Shown piece after piece: positions 1 to 8,255 of a DNA stretch of 58,672 nt. The notes beneath the pieces were generated by a model that did not search any database, was not told where the DNA came from, and was given only the letters and a program-made list of their open reading frames with translations. Source of the stretch: Allobosea lathyri (lineage in GTDB: Bacteria; Pseudomonadota; Alphaproteobacteria; Rhizobiales; Beijerinckiaceae); contig NZ_FNUY01000020.1 of the NCBI RefSeq assembly GCF_900108245.1, forward strand, positions 7,501 to 66,172. The letters run 5' to 3'. A program made the position numbers and the translations under genes. Position 1 is the stretch's first letter; each line of letters begins with the position of its first letter.

Positions 1-789
1 GCCCGGCTCTACGAGAGCCTGTACGAAACCGGCATGCGCCATGACCTGCCGCGTCCGCTGATCGACGAACTGGTACGGATCTTCTCCTACGATCTCGATT
101 TCCAGCAGCGTGTGCGCGGCGGGGACAATCTCGAGGTCATCTTCACCGAGGAAGACGAAGGCGAGCGGGCTGAGATTCTGTCGGCCTCACTGACCATCGG
201 CGGTGAAACGCGCCGCGTCTTCCGCTATCAGGCACCGGAAGACGGTCTGATCGAATATTTCGACGAGGACGGCCGCTCGCTGAAGAAGTTCCTGCTGCGC
301 AAGCCGATCGCAGATGGCGAGATGCGCTCGGGCTTCGGCATGCGCTACCATCCGATCATGCGTTATTCGAAGATGCATACCGGCGTGGACTGGGCCAACC
401 GCATCGGCACGCCGATCCTGGCCGCCGGCAACGGTACCGTGCTCAAGGCCGGCTGGTCGTCGGGTTATGGCAAGCACACCGAGATCCAGCACGCCAACGG
501 CTATGTCACGACCTATTCGCACCAGTCCAATTTCGCCAATGGCATCGTGCCCGGCGCAAAGGTCCGGCAGGGTCAGGTCATCGGCTATCTCGGCTCGACG
601 GGCCTCTCGACCGGCCCGCACCTGCATTACGAGGTCAAGGTCAACGACAACTTCGTCAATCCGATGAAGATCCGCGTCCCGCGCGGGCGCGAGCTTCAGG
701 GCGGCACGCTCGCCGAGTACAAGCGCCAGCGCGACGAGATCCGCGGGCTGATCGAGCGCGCCGGCGGAACGGTCGCACAACTGCGCTGA
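1..789 (+). CDS. M23-family peptidoglycan metallopeptidase (5' end missing)
   Basis: This is the C-terminal part of a zinc endopeptidase of the M23/LytM family, which cuts peptide cross-links of peptidoglycan in the periplasm. The frame is open from the first base, so the gene begins upstream of the window. In visible codons the zinc motif HTGVD lies at 126-130 and the second motif HLH at 207-209. Together these give the H/D/H ligand set plus catalytic His expected of an active enzyme. About 100 residues before the catalytic domain look like the linker or OapA-like region common in rhizobial members. Any signal peptide or coiled coil would be in the missing part. The specific bond cut cannot be told from sequence. 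Confidence 0.9.
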   Translation, partial: ARLYESLYETGMRHDLPRPLIDELVRIFSYDLDFQQRVRGGDNLEVIFTEEDEGERAEILSASLTIGGETRRVFRYQAPEDGLIEYFDEDGRSLKKFLLRKPIADGEMRSGFGMRYHPIMRYSKMHTGVDWANRIGTPILAAGNGTVLKAGWSSGYGKHTEIQHANGYVTTYSHQSNFANGIVPGAKVRQGQVIGYLGSTGLSTGPHLHYEVKVNDNFVNPMKIRVPRGRELQGGTLAEYKRQRDEIRGLIERAGGTVAQLR

Positions 790-915
790 GCGCATGCGCC
801 CCAACCAGAACGCCGCCAAACCCGCTCCACGCGCTTGACTCCGGCCGTCTAAAGGCACACCGCCAAACGGTATATTGCCCGGCAACGCCCCTTTTCGGTC
901 TCGCAAGTCAGCGCC

Positions 916-1833
916 ATGCTCGCTTCCCTTCTCGTCGTCCTGCCCGTGTTCGGCCTGATCGGCCTTGGCTATGTCGCGCGTTGGACCAAGCTGCTGCGCG
1001 AATCCACCGGCGAAGGCCTTTCGGATTTCGTCTTCGTGCTCGCCGTGCCCTGCCTGCTTTTCCGCACGCTTGCCAAAGCCGATATCCCGGCGACCCAGCC
1101 CTGGGGCTACTGGATCGCCTATTTCGCCGGGCTCGCCATCGTCTGGGCGCTGGCAATGCTGATCGCGAGTCGCTTCTTCGCGCGAACGGGGCCGGAACTC
1201 GTCGTTTCCGGCTTCGCAGCCGCGCAATCCAACACCGTCTTCGTCGGCGTTCCCATGATCCTGAAGGCTTATGGCGATGCCGGCGCGGTGCCGCTCGGCC
1301 TGCTCCTCGCGATCCACCTGCCGGTCACGATGACGGTTGCGACCCTGCTGGCGGAGGGCCGCTCGGCCTCCGTGCCGATGTTGATACGGCGCCTGTTCAC
1401 CCATCCGATCATCATCGGCATCCTGCTTGGCTCGGCCGTGCGTCCCTTCGTCGATCAGGTTCCCCTGCCATTCTGGACGATCGTCGATATTCTGGCCGGG
1501 GCCGCAGTCCCCTGCGCGCTGATCAGCCTGGGCATCGCCATGCGCCGCTATGGTCTGGAATCCGGCATCGGCCTGCCGACGGTCCTGAGCGCGCTCAAGC
1601 TGGGACTGCACCCGCTGATCGTCTATCTGCTGGCGACGCGGGTGTTCCAGATGCCGCCGCACTGGTCGGGCGTCGCAGTGCTTTTTGCCGCCTGCCCCTG
1701 CGGGATCAACGCCTATCTCTTCGCCGAGCGCTATCGCCAGGGCATGGCGGACGCTTCGAGCGCGATCACGCTGTCGACGCTGCTGTCGCTCTTTACCACT
1801 GCCGCATGGCTGACCTGGCTCGGCGTCGGCTGA
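916..1833 (+). CDS. AEC-family (auxin efflux carrier-like) permease
   Basis: A 305-residue integral membrane protein made almost entirely of hydrophobic segments. It fits the roughly ten-helix AEC fold, in which two five-helix halves flank a hydrophilic centre. Bacterial AEC proteins move small organic anions such as malate or malonate; the substrate here is unknown. The second half carries the family-like PCALISLGIAMRRYG and the Cys-rich AACPCGINAYLFAERY segments. The ATG follows a 127-bp gap after the peptidase gene. The gene ends 6 bp before the convergent gluQRS stop, so the two transcripts probably run into each other. There is no regulator next to it to suggest a substrate. Confidence 0.85.
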   Translation: MLASLLVVLPVFGLIGLGYVARWTKLLRESTGEGLSDFVFVLAVPCLLFRTLAKADIPATQPWGYWIAYFAGLAIVWALAMLIASRFFARTGPELVVSGFAAAQSNTVFVGVPMILKAYGDAGAVPLGLLLAIHLPVTMTVATLLAEGRSASVPMLIRRLFTHPIIIGILLGSAVRPFVDQVPLPFWTIVDILAGAAVPCALISLGIAMRRYGLESGIGLPTVLSALKLGLHPLIVYLLATRVFQMPPHWSGVAVLFAACPCGINAYLFAERYRQGMADASSAITLSTLLSLFTTAAWLTWLGVG

Positions 1834-1839
1834 GCGCGG

Positions 1840-2736
1840 TCAGGCAAAGCCGAGCTGCGCACGGATCGCTGCGGCCGTGATGCCCCTTGCCCTTAGATCG
1901 GCAAGGCTTTCAGACGATCGGCTCTTGGCCAGCTTTTGGCCGGTCTCGTCGATCAGCAGCGGATGAAAATGATAGGCCGGACTTGGCAGGCCAAGCAGGC
2001 GCTGCAGCACGACATGGATATCGGTCGCGGCCTCGAGATCGCGGCCGCGCACCACATGCGTCACCCCCTGCAAGGCATCGTCGACGACCACGGACAGATG
2101 ATAGCTCGTCGGCACGTCCTTGCGCGCCAGCACGACATCGCCCCAGCGCTCCGGGCGAGCAGGAATCTGGCGCTCCTCGCCGCTGTCGTCGAAGACGCGA
2201 TAGCCGACGGCAGCGCCCGCAAGCGCCTGGGCGCGCTTCATATCGAGACGCAGCACATGCGGCTCGCCGGCCGCGACGCGCCGTTCCGCCTCTGACGGAT
2301 CGAGCTCCCGACAAAGCCCCGGATAGAGCGGAGCCCCATCGGGATCGACCGGCCAGGGACGCCCGGACTGCGCTTCTTCGGCCGCAACCGCCACCCTCAC
2401 CTGCTGCCGCGAGCAGAAGCAGGGGTAGACCAATCCGCGCCGGCGCAACACCGACAACGCCTGCGCATAATCGGCGAAATGCTCGGATTGCCGTCGGACC
2501 TCGCTCGCGAAATGAAGGCCAAGCCAGTCGAGATCATCGCGCATCGCCTGCTCGAATGCGGGCTTGCAGCGGCTAAGATCGATATCCTCGATCCGCAGCA
2601 GCAACCGGCCCTCGAACAGCGACGCGAACCGCTCATTGGTCAGGGCCGACAGCGCATGCCCGAGATGCAGCAGCCCGTTCGGGCTCGGCGCGAAACGGAA
2701 GACCGCCTTGTCGCAATCGGGAGGGGACGTCGCCAT
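1840..2736 (-). CDS. gluQRS: tRNA glutamyl-Q(34) synthetase
   Basis: A truncated glutamyl-tRNA synthetase paralogue (298 residues). It activates glutamate and attaches it to the queuosine base at position 34 of tRNA-Asp. The class I signature is present: FAPSPNGLLHLGH, with HLGH at residues 24-27, and a KMSKS-like KLAKS near the C terminus. The cysteines in YPCFCSRQ and the later YPGLCRE fit the zinc site of this family. The anticodon-binding domain of true GluRS is absent, as expected for GluQRS. It stands alone on the minus strand between two plus-strand genes. Confidence 0.93.
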   Translation of the reverse strand: MATSPPDCDKAVFRFAPSPNGLLHLGHALSALTNERFASLFEGRLLLRIEDIDLSRCKPAFEQAMRDDLDWLGLHFASEVRRQSEHFADYAQALSVLRRRGLVYPCFCSRQQVRVAVAAEEAQSGRPWPVDPDGAPLYPGLCRELDPSEAERRVAAGEPHVLRLDMKRAQALAGAAVGYRVFDDSGEERQIPARPERWGDVVLARKDVPTSYHLSVVVDDALQGVTHVVRGRDLEAATDIHVVLQRLLGLPSPAYHFHPLLIDETGQKLAKSRSSESLADLRARGITAAAIRAQLGFA

Positions 2737-2833
2737 CTCCCCTCTCTATGGTCTCGCCCCGAAGCGGCCAAGGGGGCGTCGGCGGCAGACTGCTGACAGA
2801 TCCGGTCGCAAGGCCGGTCTTGTTGAGTGTCCA

Positions 2834-3475
2834 ATGCAGAAGATTACTTGCGACGCCGATCTCGAAGAGGGCATGGCCGCCTTGCGCGGCCTCCACCCGC
2901 ATTGGGCCACCATCATCGAGCGAACCGGGCTGCCGCCCTTGCGGCGGCGCGAGGGCGGCTTTTCGGGGCTGGCCGCGATCATCGTCGCCCAGCAGCTTTC
3001 GGTGGCCAGCGCGCGCGCCGTCTGGGCGCGGGTCGAGAGCGTGCTGACGCCGCTGACGCCGGAGCGGGTCCTGGCGGCCAGCGACGAGGAGATGCGGCTG
3101 TCTGGGCTGTCGCGTCCCAAGCAGCGCACGCTGCGCGCGGTGGCGGCTGCCATCGTCGGGGAAGAGCTCGTGCTCGAATCGCTGGACACCGCGACGCCCG
3201 AACAGGTTCACGCGCATATGACGGCGATCTCGGGCATCGGCCCCTGGACGGCCGATGTCTATCTGCTCTTCTGCCTTGGCCATCGCGACGGCTTCGCCGC
3301 CGGAGACCTTGCGATCCAGGAGGCCGCGCGCGTCGCCTTCGGGCTGGACGCGCGGCCGAAGGCCTCGGAGCTGGAGTTGCTGGCCGAGGCCTGGCGACCC
3401 TGGCGCGGCGTCGCGGCCCGCTTGCTCTGGGCCTATTACGCCGCGCTCAAGAAGCGCGAAGGCATCAACGCGTGA
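2834..3475 (+). CDS. DNA-3-methyladenine glycosylase, AlkA/HhH-GPD type
   Basis: A 213-residue base-excision repair enzyme that removes alkylated bases such as 3-methyladenine. The helix-hairpin-helix with Gly/Pro loop is clear (GIGPWTADVYLLFC, about 134-147), followed by the catalytic aspartate at about position 158 in FAAGDLAI. The N-terminal AlkA beta-domain is absent, so this is the short AlkA-like class. The frame stays open upstream, but the upstream part is antisense to gluQRS and unlike any glycosylase, so I chose the ATG at 2834. It is divergent from gluQRS. Confidence 0.88.
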   Translation: MQKITCDADLEEGMAALRGLHPHWATIIERTGLPPLRRREGGFSGLAAIIVAQQLSVASARAVWARVESVLTPLTPERVLAASDEEMRLSGLSRPKQRTLRAVAAAIVGEELVLESLDTATPEQVHAHMTAISGIGPWTADVYLLFCLGHRDGFAAGDLAIQEAARVAFGLDARPKASELELLAEAWRPWRGVAARLLWAYYAALKKREGINA

Positions 3476-3544
3476 GGGTGCCTTGAGCATCGGCCCGAAA
3501 AGTGGAATGCGGTTTTCGGGAAAGGCCGATGCAGGAACAAAGAG

Positions 3545-4324
3545 CTAGCCGCGGATGACCTTCAGCGCGGCCTGCGTGGCCGTGCGCAGCAGCGCGGTAT
3601 CGCTCATCACCGTGACGAGCTTCGCGCCCATGTCGATGAAGGCCTTGGCCCGTTCTGCCGACTGCGCGTAGATCGCGACCGGCTTGTTCACCGCCGAGGC
3701 CCGCGCGACGATATGCCGGATCGTCTCGTCGACCTCGGCCGACAGCGCGTCGACCTGCTTGCCGCCGGACAGTGCGATCGACAGGTCGGACGGCCCGACG
3801 AAAACAGCGTCGATCCCCTCCAGAGCCAGGATATCGTCGAGGATCGCCATCGCTTCGCGCGTCTCGATCATGGCGAAGGAGAGCGAGAAGCGATTCGCCT
3901 CCTTGAGGTAAGTATTGGCGTCGAGGCCCGACGCGCCAAGACCGCCATAGCTGCCCCAGCTGCGCTCGCCCATCGGCGGGTATTTCGTGTAGGCCGCGAA
4001 GGTCCGCGCGTCCTCCATGGTGTTGATCATGGGCGCGATCACGCCGGACACGCCGGCATCGAACAGTTTCGAGACGTTCTGGAACTCGCCGACCGGGATG
4101 CGGGCCATGGCAGGTTTGCCGGCGGCATTTATCAGCGGAATCGCGCGGATGACCTCGCCGAGCGTGATCGGACCATGCTGCATGTCGAGCGTGACGGCGT
4201 CGAACCCTTCCTGCGCCAGGATGCCGGCGATGCCGGGCTCGGGCAGGCCGCACCAGGCCGAAACGATCGTATCGCCCTTGGCGAGACGGTCGGCGAGCGA
4301 AGACAGGATAGTGGGCTTGGCCAT
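3545..4324 (-). CDS. HpcH/HpaI-family aldolase
   Basis: A class II, metal-dependent pyruvate aldolase of the 4-hydroxy-2-oxoheptanedioate aldolase family (259 residues, usual length about 255-265). The HpaI active-site residues are all present: the base H50 (DMQHGP), R75 that holds the pyruvate carboxylate (ARIP), and the metal ligands E154 (MIETRE) and D180 (GPSDLS). The open frame extends 35 codons upstream, but the ATG at 4324 gives the conserved start and has an upstream purine-rich stretch. The physiological substrate is unknown: no aromatic-degradation or sugar-acid genes are adjacent. Confidence 0.87.
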   Translation of the reverse strand: MAKPTILSSLADRLAKGDTIVSAWCGLPEPGIAGILAQEGFDAVTLDMQHGPITLGEVIRAIPLINAAGKPAMARIPVGEFQNVSKLFDAGVSGVIAPMINTMEDARTFAAYTKYPPMGERSWGSYGGLGASGLDANTYLKEANRFSLSFAMIETREAMAILDDILALEGIDAVFVGPSDLSIALSGGKQVDALSAEVDETIRHIVARASAVNKPVAIYAQSAERAKAFIDMGAKLVTVMSDTALLRTATQAALKVIRG

Positions 4325-4402
4325 GGTGCGTTCATCCGTTTCAGACCCGCTCTTGACGTCGCGGCGGGTGAGCCACGTTGGACCAGGGAGTGGCGGAAAT
4401 GC

Positions 4403-4426
4403 AAACGGGCGCCCATGCGCCCGTTT
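4403..4426 (-). terminator. Hairpin, likely terminator of the DUF1476 gene
   Basis: A perfect 9-bp stem (AAACGGGCG / CGCCCGTTT) with a 6-nt loop lies downstream of the minus-strand DUF1476 gene. On that strand it is followed by only a short broken T run, so termination is plausible but not textbook. It also lies upstream of the aldolase gene and would separate the two transcription units. Confidence 0.45.
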
Positions 4427-4430
4427 CAAT

Positions 4431-4502
4431 CAAGCCCTGCGTTTGCGCATGCCAAGCCCTGCGCCCATGTCAAGCCCTGCGCCCATGCCAAGCCCCGCGT
4501 AG
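4431..4502. repeat. 18-bp tandem repeat array, about four copies
   Basis: Direct repeats built on CAAGCCCTGCGCCCATGY. Units start at 4431 (with a 4-bp-longer variant), 4453, 4471 and 4489 (partial). The array fills most of the gap between the aldolase and DUF1476 genes. It encodes nothing obvious on either strand. The near-identity of the central units suggests recent slippage. Confidence 0.8.
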
Positions 4503-4536
4503 CGCGTGCTCTGCACCTTAGCGGCCGGCTTTACGC

Positions 4537-4860
4537 TCAGCGCCCGGCCTGGATCTCTTCCGCGGCCCGGATCAGAAGCTCGTTCATCACCGTCCTGATC
4601 TCGGTATCGGTGACCGCGACATCCCCCGCCGCGAAGTCACCCTTGACCTTGCGCACGACATCCTCGTCGCCGGCTTCCTGGAAATCGGCCACGACGACCT
4701 CCTTGGCGTAGGCGTCGGCCTCGGCGCCGCTCTTGCCGAGCTTCTCGGCGGCCCAGAGGCCGAGCAGCTTGTTGCGCCGGGCCGTGGCCTTGAAGCGCAG
4801 CTCCTCGTCATGGGCAAATTTGTTCTCGAAGGCATCCTTGCGCTGATCGAAGGTCGACAT
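4537..4860 (-). CDS. DUF1476 protein, F1-ATPase inhibitor zeta subunit family
   Basis: A small, soluble, helical protein of 107 residues that matches the DUF1476 family. In Paracoccus and other alphaproteobacteria the family member (zeta) binds the F1 sector of ATP synthase and blocks ATP hydrolysis. Recognisable segments are the N-terminal FDQRKDAFENKFAHDEE, followed by LRFKATARRNKLLGLWAAEK. The N terminus is the inhibitory region in the family. I chose the ATG at 4860, preceded by AGAGGA; the longer open frame to 4983 has no family support. It lies divergently to purC rather than near atp genes. The family assignment is strong; the inhibitor role is inferred from the family. Confidence 0.85.
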   Translation of the reverse strand: MSTFDQRKDAFENKFAHDEELRFKATARRNKLLGLWAAEKLGKSGAEADAYAKEVVVADFQEAGDEDVVRKVKGDFAAGDVAVTDTEIRTVMNELLIRAAEEIQAGR

Positions 4861-5215
4861 GCGGTTTTGATCCTCTTCCGGAGCTTCGGCGGCGTGAATG
4901 ACAGCCATATAGGATGACGCGTGGCACAGGGCTAGCGCGGATTGACCAAGCGGCGTCATGCTTGCGACCAAATTGCACTGCAAAGACCCATTTGTTGCGT
5001 TTGCGGTGCAGAAGCGCCATATAGCGGGCGCGCAGACGGCCCTGGCGGTCGCGAGCGCATTGAGCCAGCCGGCAGCGCAGTCTAGGGTGATTCCGATCCG
5101 TCGGAATGGCGCAGATTGCGAAGGACCGGCTGATCAGGGGCCACGATCCCGCCGCGGGCAACCGCGACCAGAGAAAGGCCGACCTTTGGATTTCCTCAAG
5201 CCACGGTACATCCCC
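4861..5215. other. 355-bp divergent intergenic region (DUF1476 / purC)
   Basis: This gap must hold the promoters of both flanking genes. The plus-strand frame is open and continuous with purC from about 4958, but the translated stretch is low-complexity and unlike PurC, so I do not treat it as coding. TATA-rich hexamers occur (TATATG near 4907 and TATAGC near 5022), but neither has a well-spaced -35, so I make no promoter call. I see no known riboswitch here. Confidence 0.5.
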
Positions 5216-5980
5216 ATGAATCGCCGCCGTCGCATCTACGAAGGCAAGGCGAAGGTCCTTTATGAAGGACCCGAGCCCGGCACGCTGATCCAGCATTTCA
5301 AAGACGATGCGACCGCCTTCAATGCCAAGAAGCACGAAGTGATCGACGGCAAGGGCGTTCTGAACAACCGGATCTCCGAGCACATCTTCTCGAACCTCAA
5401 CGATATCGGCGTTCCCACGCATTTCATCCGCCGGCTGAACATGCGCGAGCAGCTCATCCGCGAGGTCGAGATCATTCCGCTCGAGGTTGTCGTGCGCAAC
5501 GTCGCCGCCGGCTCGCTCTCCACCCGCCTCGGGCTGGAGGAAGGCACCCAGCTGCCCCGTTCGATCATCGAGTTCTATTACAAGAACGATGCGCTGAACG
5601 ACCCGATGGTCTCCGAAGAGCACATCACCGCTTTCGGCTGGGCGACGCCCCAGGAGATCGACGACATCATGGCGCTTGCCATTCGCGTCAACGACTTCCT
5701 GTCGGGCCTGTTCCTGGGCGCCGGCATCCGCCTCGTCGATTTCAAGATCGAATGCGGCCGACTCTGGGAAGGTGAGATGATGCGCATCGTCGTCGCCGAT
5801 GAGATCAGCCCCGATTCCTGCCGTCTCTGGGACATCAAGTCGAAGGACAAGATGGACAAGGACCGGTTCCGCCGTGACATGGGCGGGCTGATCGAGGCCT
5901 ATACCGAAGTGGCGCGCCGCCTCGGCATTCTCGGCGAGAACGAGAAAGCCGGACCGGCAGGCCCACGGCTGGTGCAGTAA
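5216..5980 (+). CDS. purC: Phosphoribosylaminoimidazole-succinocarboxamide synthase
   Basis: SAICAR synthetase, which joins aspartate to CAIR with ATP in de novo purine synthesis. The protein has 254 residues, the usual length. Both family signatures are visible: LVDFKIECG and VVADEISPDSCR; the N-terminal EGKAKVLYEGPEPG forms the ATP-binding lobe. The start at 5216 gives the conserved MNRRRRIYEGKAK beginning. The gene is followed 16 bp later by a lipoprotein gene and then by purS and purQ on the same strand, so a purine operon with one unrelated member is likely. Confidence 0.95.
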   Translation: MNRRRRIYEGKAKVLYEGPEPGTLIQHFKDDATAFNAKKHEVIDGKGVLNNRISEHIFSNLNDIGVPTHFIRRLNMREQLIREVEIIPLEVVVRNVAAGSLSTRLGLEEGTQLPRSIIEFYYKNDALNDPMVSEEHITAFGWATPQEIDDIMALAIRVNDFLSGLFLGAGIRLVDFKIECGRLWEGEMMRIVVADEISPDSCRLWDIKSKDKMDKDRFRRDMGGLIEAYTEVARRLGILGENEKAGPAGPRLVQ

Positions 5981-5996
5981 TCGTCGCGCCGGCGCA

Positions 5997-6632
5997 GTGA
6001 ACCTCCGCCCGGAACGACCGCCGGATTTGAAACGGGAGCGCTTGCGCTCCCGTTTTCACGTTGCTGCACTGCTCGCCGGTATCGCTTTCCTCGCCGGCTG
6101 CGCCAATCATTTCGGCTTCGGCATCGCCGAACTCCCCGCCGAGCGCGGCTGGCAGCCCCTGCCGATCGAATCCTGGGTGCTGAATGACGGGCTCTCGGCA
6201 AAGGCCATGTCCTTCTGCCCGCGCGCGACCTGCACGCGACAGGGGTTCGCCGCGCTCATCACCCTCGATGGACGCGAGGCCGACGCGATGGAACGGACGC
6301 TGGCGGAAGACCCGACCCGCCTCGCCCGCGATTTTGCCAAACCGACCTCCGATAACAAGACCAAGGCAGCCGGGAAGGCCCCCGCGAAACCTGCCAAGCC
6401 AGCGGCCGACAACGCGGCGAGCCCGAAAAGCACCACCACCGTCTCCCGCTTCAGCGCCGAAGGCATTGCGGGGCTGCTCGTCGAAATCGCCGCGCGCGAC
6501 ACCAGCGGCAAACGCGCCGTCACCGCGATCCTGTCTGGCCGCGAGGCCGGACACCTAGTCGTCGCGCTCGGCATCAGCCCCGACTCAGACGCGGCTCGCA
6601 GCCAGGCGCTCGCGGCCTGGCACGCCCGCTGA
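5997..6632 (+). CDS. Predicted lipoprotein of unknown function
   Basis: A 211-residue protein with a GTG start. A basic N terminus is followed by a hydrophobic core (VAALLAGIAFLAGC) and a lipobox with Cys35, so it is probably exported and lipid-anchored. The next residue is Ala, which does not suggest inner-membrane retention. The middle carries a Lys/Ala/Pro-rich linker (about 115-140) that would be flexible. The C-terminal third has a mixed alpha/beta pattern. I recognise no domain. It sits inside the purine gene run, 16 bp after purC, so it is probably co-transcribed, although no link to purine synthesis is evident. Confidence 0.7.
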   Translation: MNLRPERPPDLKRERLRSRFHVAALLAGIAFLAGCANHFGFGIAELPAERGWQPLPIESWVLNDGLSAKAMSFCPRATCTRQGFAALITLDGREADAMERTLAEDPTRLARDFAKPTSDNKTKAAGKAPAKPAKPAADNAASPKSTTTVSRFSAEGIAGLLVEIAARDTSGKRAVTAILSGREAGHLVVALGISPDSDAARSQALAAWHAR

Positions 6633-6645
6633 TTCACGTGAAACG
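6630..6645. promoter_or_regulatory. parS-like site 1 (14 of 16 matches)
   Basis: The 16-mer TGATTCACGTGAAACG matches the ParB-binding consensus TGTTTCACGTGAAACA at all but two positions and keeps the central TCACGTGAAAC intact. It begins at the stop codon of the lipoprotein gene and is outside purS. Two more such sites occur in the window. Confidence 0.55.
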
Positions 6646-6712
6646 ACGCGTAGAGGTTGAGCCTTACCCGATTCGCCGCTAAGCCACGCCCGATCATTCC
6701 CCGGAGAGACCC

Positions 6713-6955
6713 ATGAAAGCCCGCGTCACCGTTACCCTGAAGACCGGCGTGCTCGATCCGCAGGGCAAGGCGATCGAAGGCGCGCTGAAATCCCTCGGCA
6801 TCGACGGCGTCGGCGCCGTCCGTCAGGGCAAGATCTTCGACATCGAACTGGCCGGCGCCGACAAGGCTGCGGCCGAAGCGGCCTTGAAGACCGCCTGCGA
6901 GAAGCTTCTGGCCAACACCGTGATCGAGAACTACCGCGTCGAGATCGGAGCCTGA
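6713..6955 (+). CDS. purS: FGAM synthase subunit PurS
   Basis: The small structural subunit (80 residues) of the three-part formylglycinamidine synthase PurS-PurL-PurQ. It bridges PurQ and PurL and helps pass ammonia between them. The family start KARVTVTLKTGVLDPQGKAI and the C-terminal ENYRVEI are present. The ATG is preceded by GGAGAG. The gene ends 4 bp before purQ, so the two are translated from one message. purL is not in this window. Confidence 0.95.
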   Translation: MKARVTVTLKTGVLDPQGKAIEGALKSLGIDGVGAVRQGKIFDIELAGADKAAAEAALKTACEKLLANTVIENYRVEIGA

Positions 6956-6959
6956 TCCG

Positions 6960-7655
6960 ATGAAAGCCGCAGTCATCACCTTTCCCGGTTCCAACCGCGA
7001 GGGCGACGTCGCCAAGGCGCTGAAGCAGGCGGGAGCGACGGTTGCCCATGTCTGGCACGCCGACACCACCCTGCCTGCCGGCACCGACCTCGTGGTCCTG
7101 CCCGGCGGCTTCTCCTATGGCGATTATCTGCGCACCGGCGCGATCGCCGGCCGTGCCAACATCATGGACGCGACCCGCGCCCATGCCGAACGCGGCGGCT
7201 ATGTGCTGGGCATCTGCAACGGCTTCCAGATCGTCTGCGAGGCCGGGCTCCTGCCGGGCATCCTGATGCGCAATGCCGACCTCAAATTCGTCTGCAAGCG
7301 CCAGCATCTCACCGTCGAGCGCGCTGACACGCCCTATGCCAACGCCTATGCCAAGGGCCAGGTCATCGATGTCTGCATCGCCCATGGCGAAGGCAACTAC
7401 ATCGCCGACAGCGACACGCTGGCTCGGCTTGAAGGCGAAGGCCTGGTTGCGTTCCGCTATGCCGATGCGCAGGGCGCGGTCACCGCCGAAGCCAACCCCA
7501 ACGGTTCGCTCAACAACATCGCCGGCATCTATTCGCCCAAGCTCAACGTGCTCGGCCTGATGCCGCATCCCGAGAACCTGATCGATTCGCTCACCGGCGG
7601 CACCGACGGTCGCGGCATGTTCGAAAGCCTGATGGGCGGTCGCAAGGCCGCCTGA
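6960..7655 (+). CDS. purQ: FGAM synthase glutaminase subunit PurQ
   Basis: The class I glutamine amidotransferase (231 residues) that supplies ammonia for FGAM synthesis. The nucleophile C86 sits in GICNGFQ, and the His/Glu of the triad are H203 and E205 in MPHPEN. The Rossmann-like start AVITFPGSNREGD is typical. It directly follows purS and converges with ccmG, whose stop lies 9 bp beyond the purQ stop. Confidence 0.96.
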   Translation: MKAAVITFPGSNREGDVAKALKQAGATVAHVWHADTTLPAGTDLVVLPGGFSYGDYLRTGAIAGRANIMDATRAHAERGGYVLGICNGFQIVCEAGLLPGILMRNADLKFVCKRQHLTVERADTPYANAYAKGQVIDVCIAHGEGNYIADSDTLARLEGEGLVAFRYADAQGAVTAEANPNGSLNNIAGIYSPKLNVLGLMPHPENLIDSLTGGTDGRGMFESLMGGRKAA

Positions 7656-7664
7656 ACCGCCGCG

Positions 7665-8255
7665 TCAGCGACCCGACGCAGCTCTGACCAGCAGCCGCCC
7701 TGCAACGGCAGCATCCAGCGGCCCGACATGTTTTTCCAGAATGCGCCCGTCAGGACCGACGACGAAAGTCTCGGGCACGCCATAAACGCCCCATTCGATG
7801 GCGGCCCGGCCGGCCCGGTCGACCCCGATCGCCGAATAAGGGTTGCCGAGTGCGCCTAGAAAGCGGCGGGCATTCTCGGCCTCGTCCTTGTAGTTCATGC
7901 CGACCAGCGCGACCCGCCCCTGCTTGACCGCGTCGGATTCAGCCAGCGCGACCAGAAACGGATGCTCGACGCGGCAGGGCGCGCACCAGCTGGCGAAGAT
8001 GTTGACGATCGTGGCGCGGCCCTTGAGATCGGCCATCGCGAAACTCGGAACCGGCTGGCCGTTCCGCTGAAGGCCCTCGAGCGGAGGCAGCGCGATCGTC
8101 GGTGCAGGCCTCCCGATCAGCGCGGACGGCACCTTGCTGGCATCGCCCGAGAACAGGCCGGCGGCAAAAACCAGCGCCAGAGCTCCGAACAGGATCAGCG
8201 GTATGAGGAACAGCAGCGGCGAGCGCCGGGCCGGGGCCGTCTCGGTCGTGCTCAT
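7665..8255 (-). CDS. ccmG: Cytochrome c maturation thioredoxin CcmG/DsbE
   Basis: A membrane-anchored periplasmic thiol-disulfide oxidoreductase (196 residues) that reduces the apocytochrome c haem-binding cysteines. One N-terminal membrane helix (about 13-34) is followed by a thioredoxin fold with the active site WCAPC at 90-94 (C91, C94) and the cis-Pro motif YGVPETFVV. It is the last gene of the minus-strand ccmC-ccmD-ccmG run; its ATG overlaps the ccmD stop. Confidence 0.93.
   Translation of the reverse strand: MSTTETAPARRSPLLFLIPLILFGALALVFAAGLFSGDASKVPSALIGRPAPTIALPPLEGLQRNGQPVPSFAMADLKGRATIVNIFASWCAPCRVEHPFLVALAESDAVKQGRVALVGMNYKDEAENARRFLGALGNPYSAIGVDRAGRAAIEWGVYGVPETFVVGPDGRILEKHVGPLDAAVAGRLLVRAASGR

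Noticed and set aside
187..1662. A long open frame on the minus strand opposite the M23 peptidase and AEC genes
   Set aside because: It spans two clear plus-strand genes and the gap between them; its translation is rich in Arg, Asp and Gln with no domain. This is a typical high-GC shadow frame.
4958..5215. An N-terminal extension of PurC (86 extra codons)
   Set aside because: The frame is open, but PurC begins with its conserved motif right after the ATG at 5216 and has the normal 254 residues from there.
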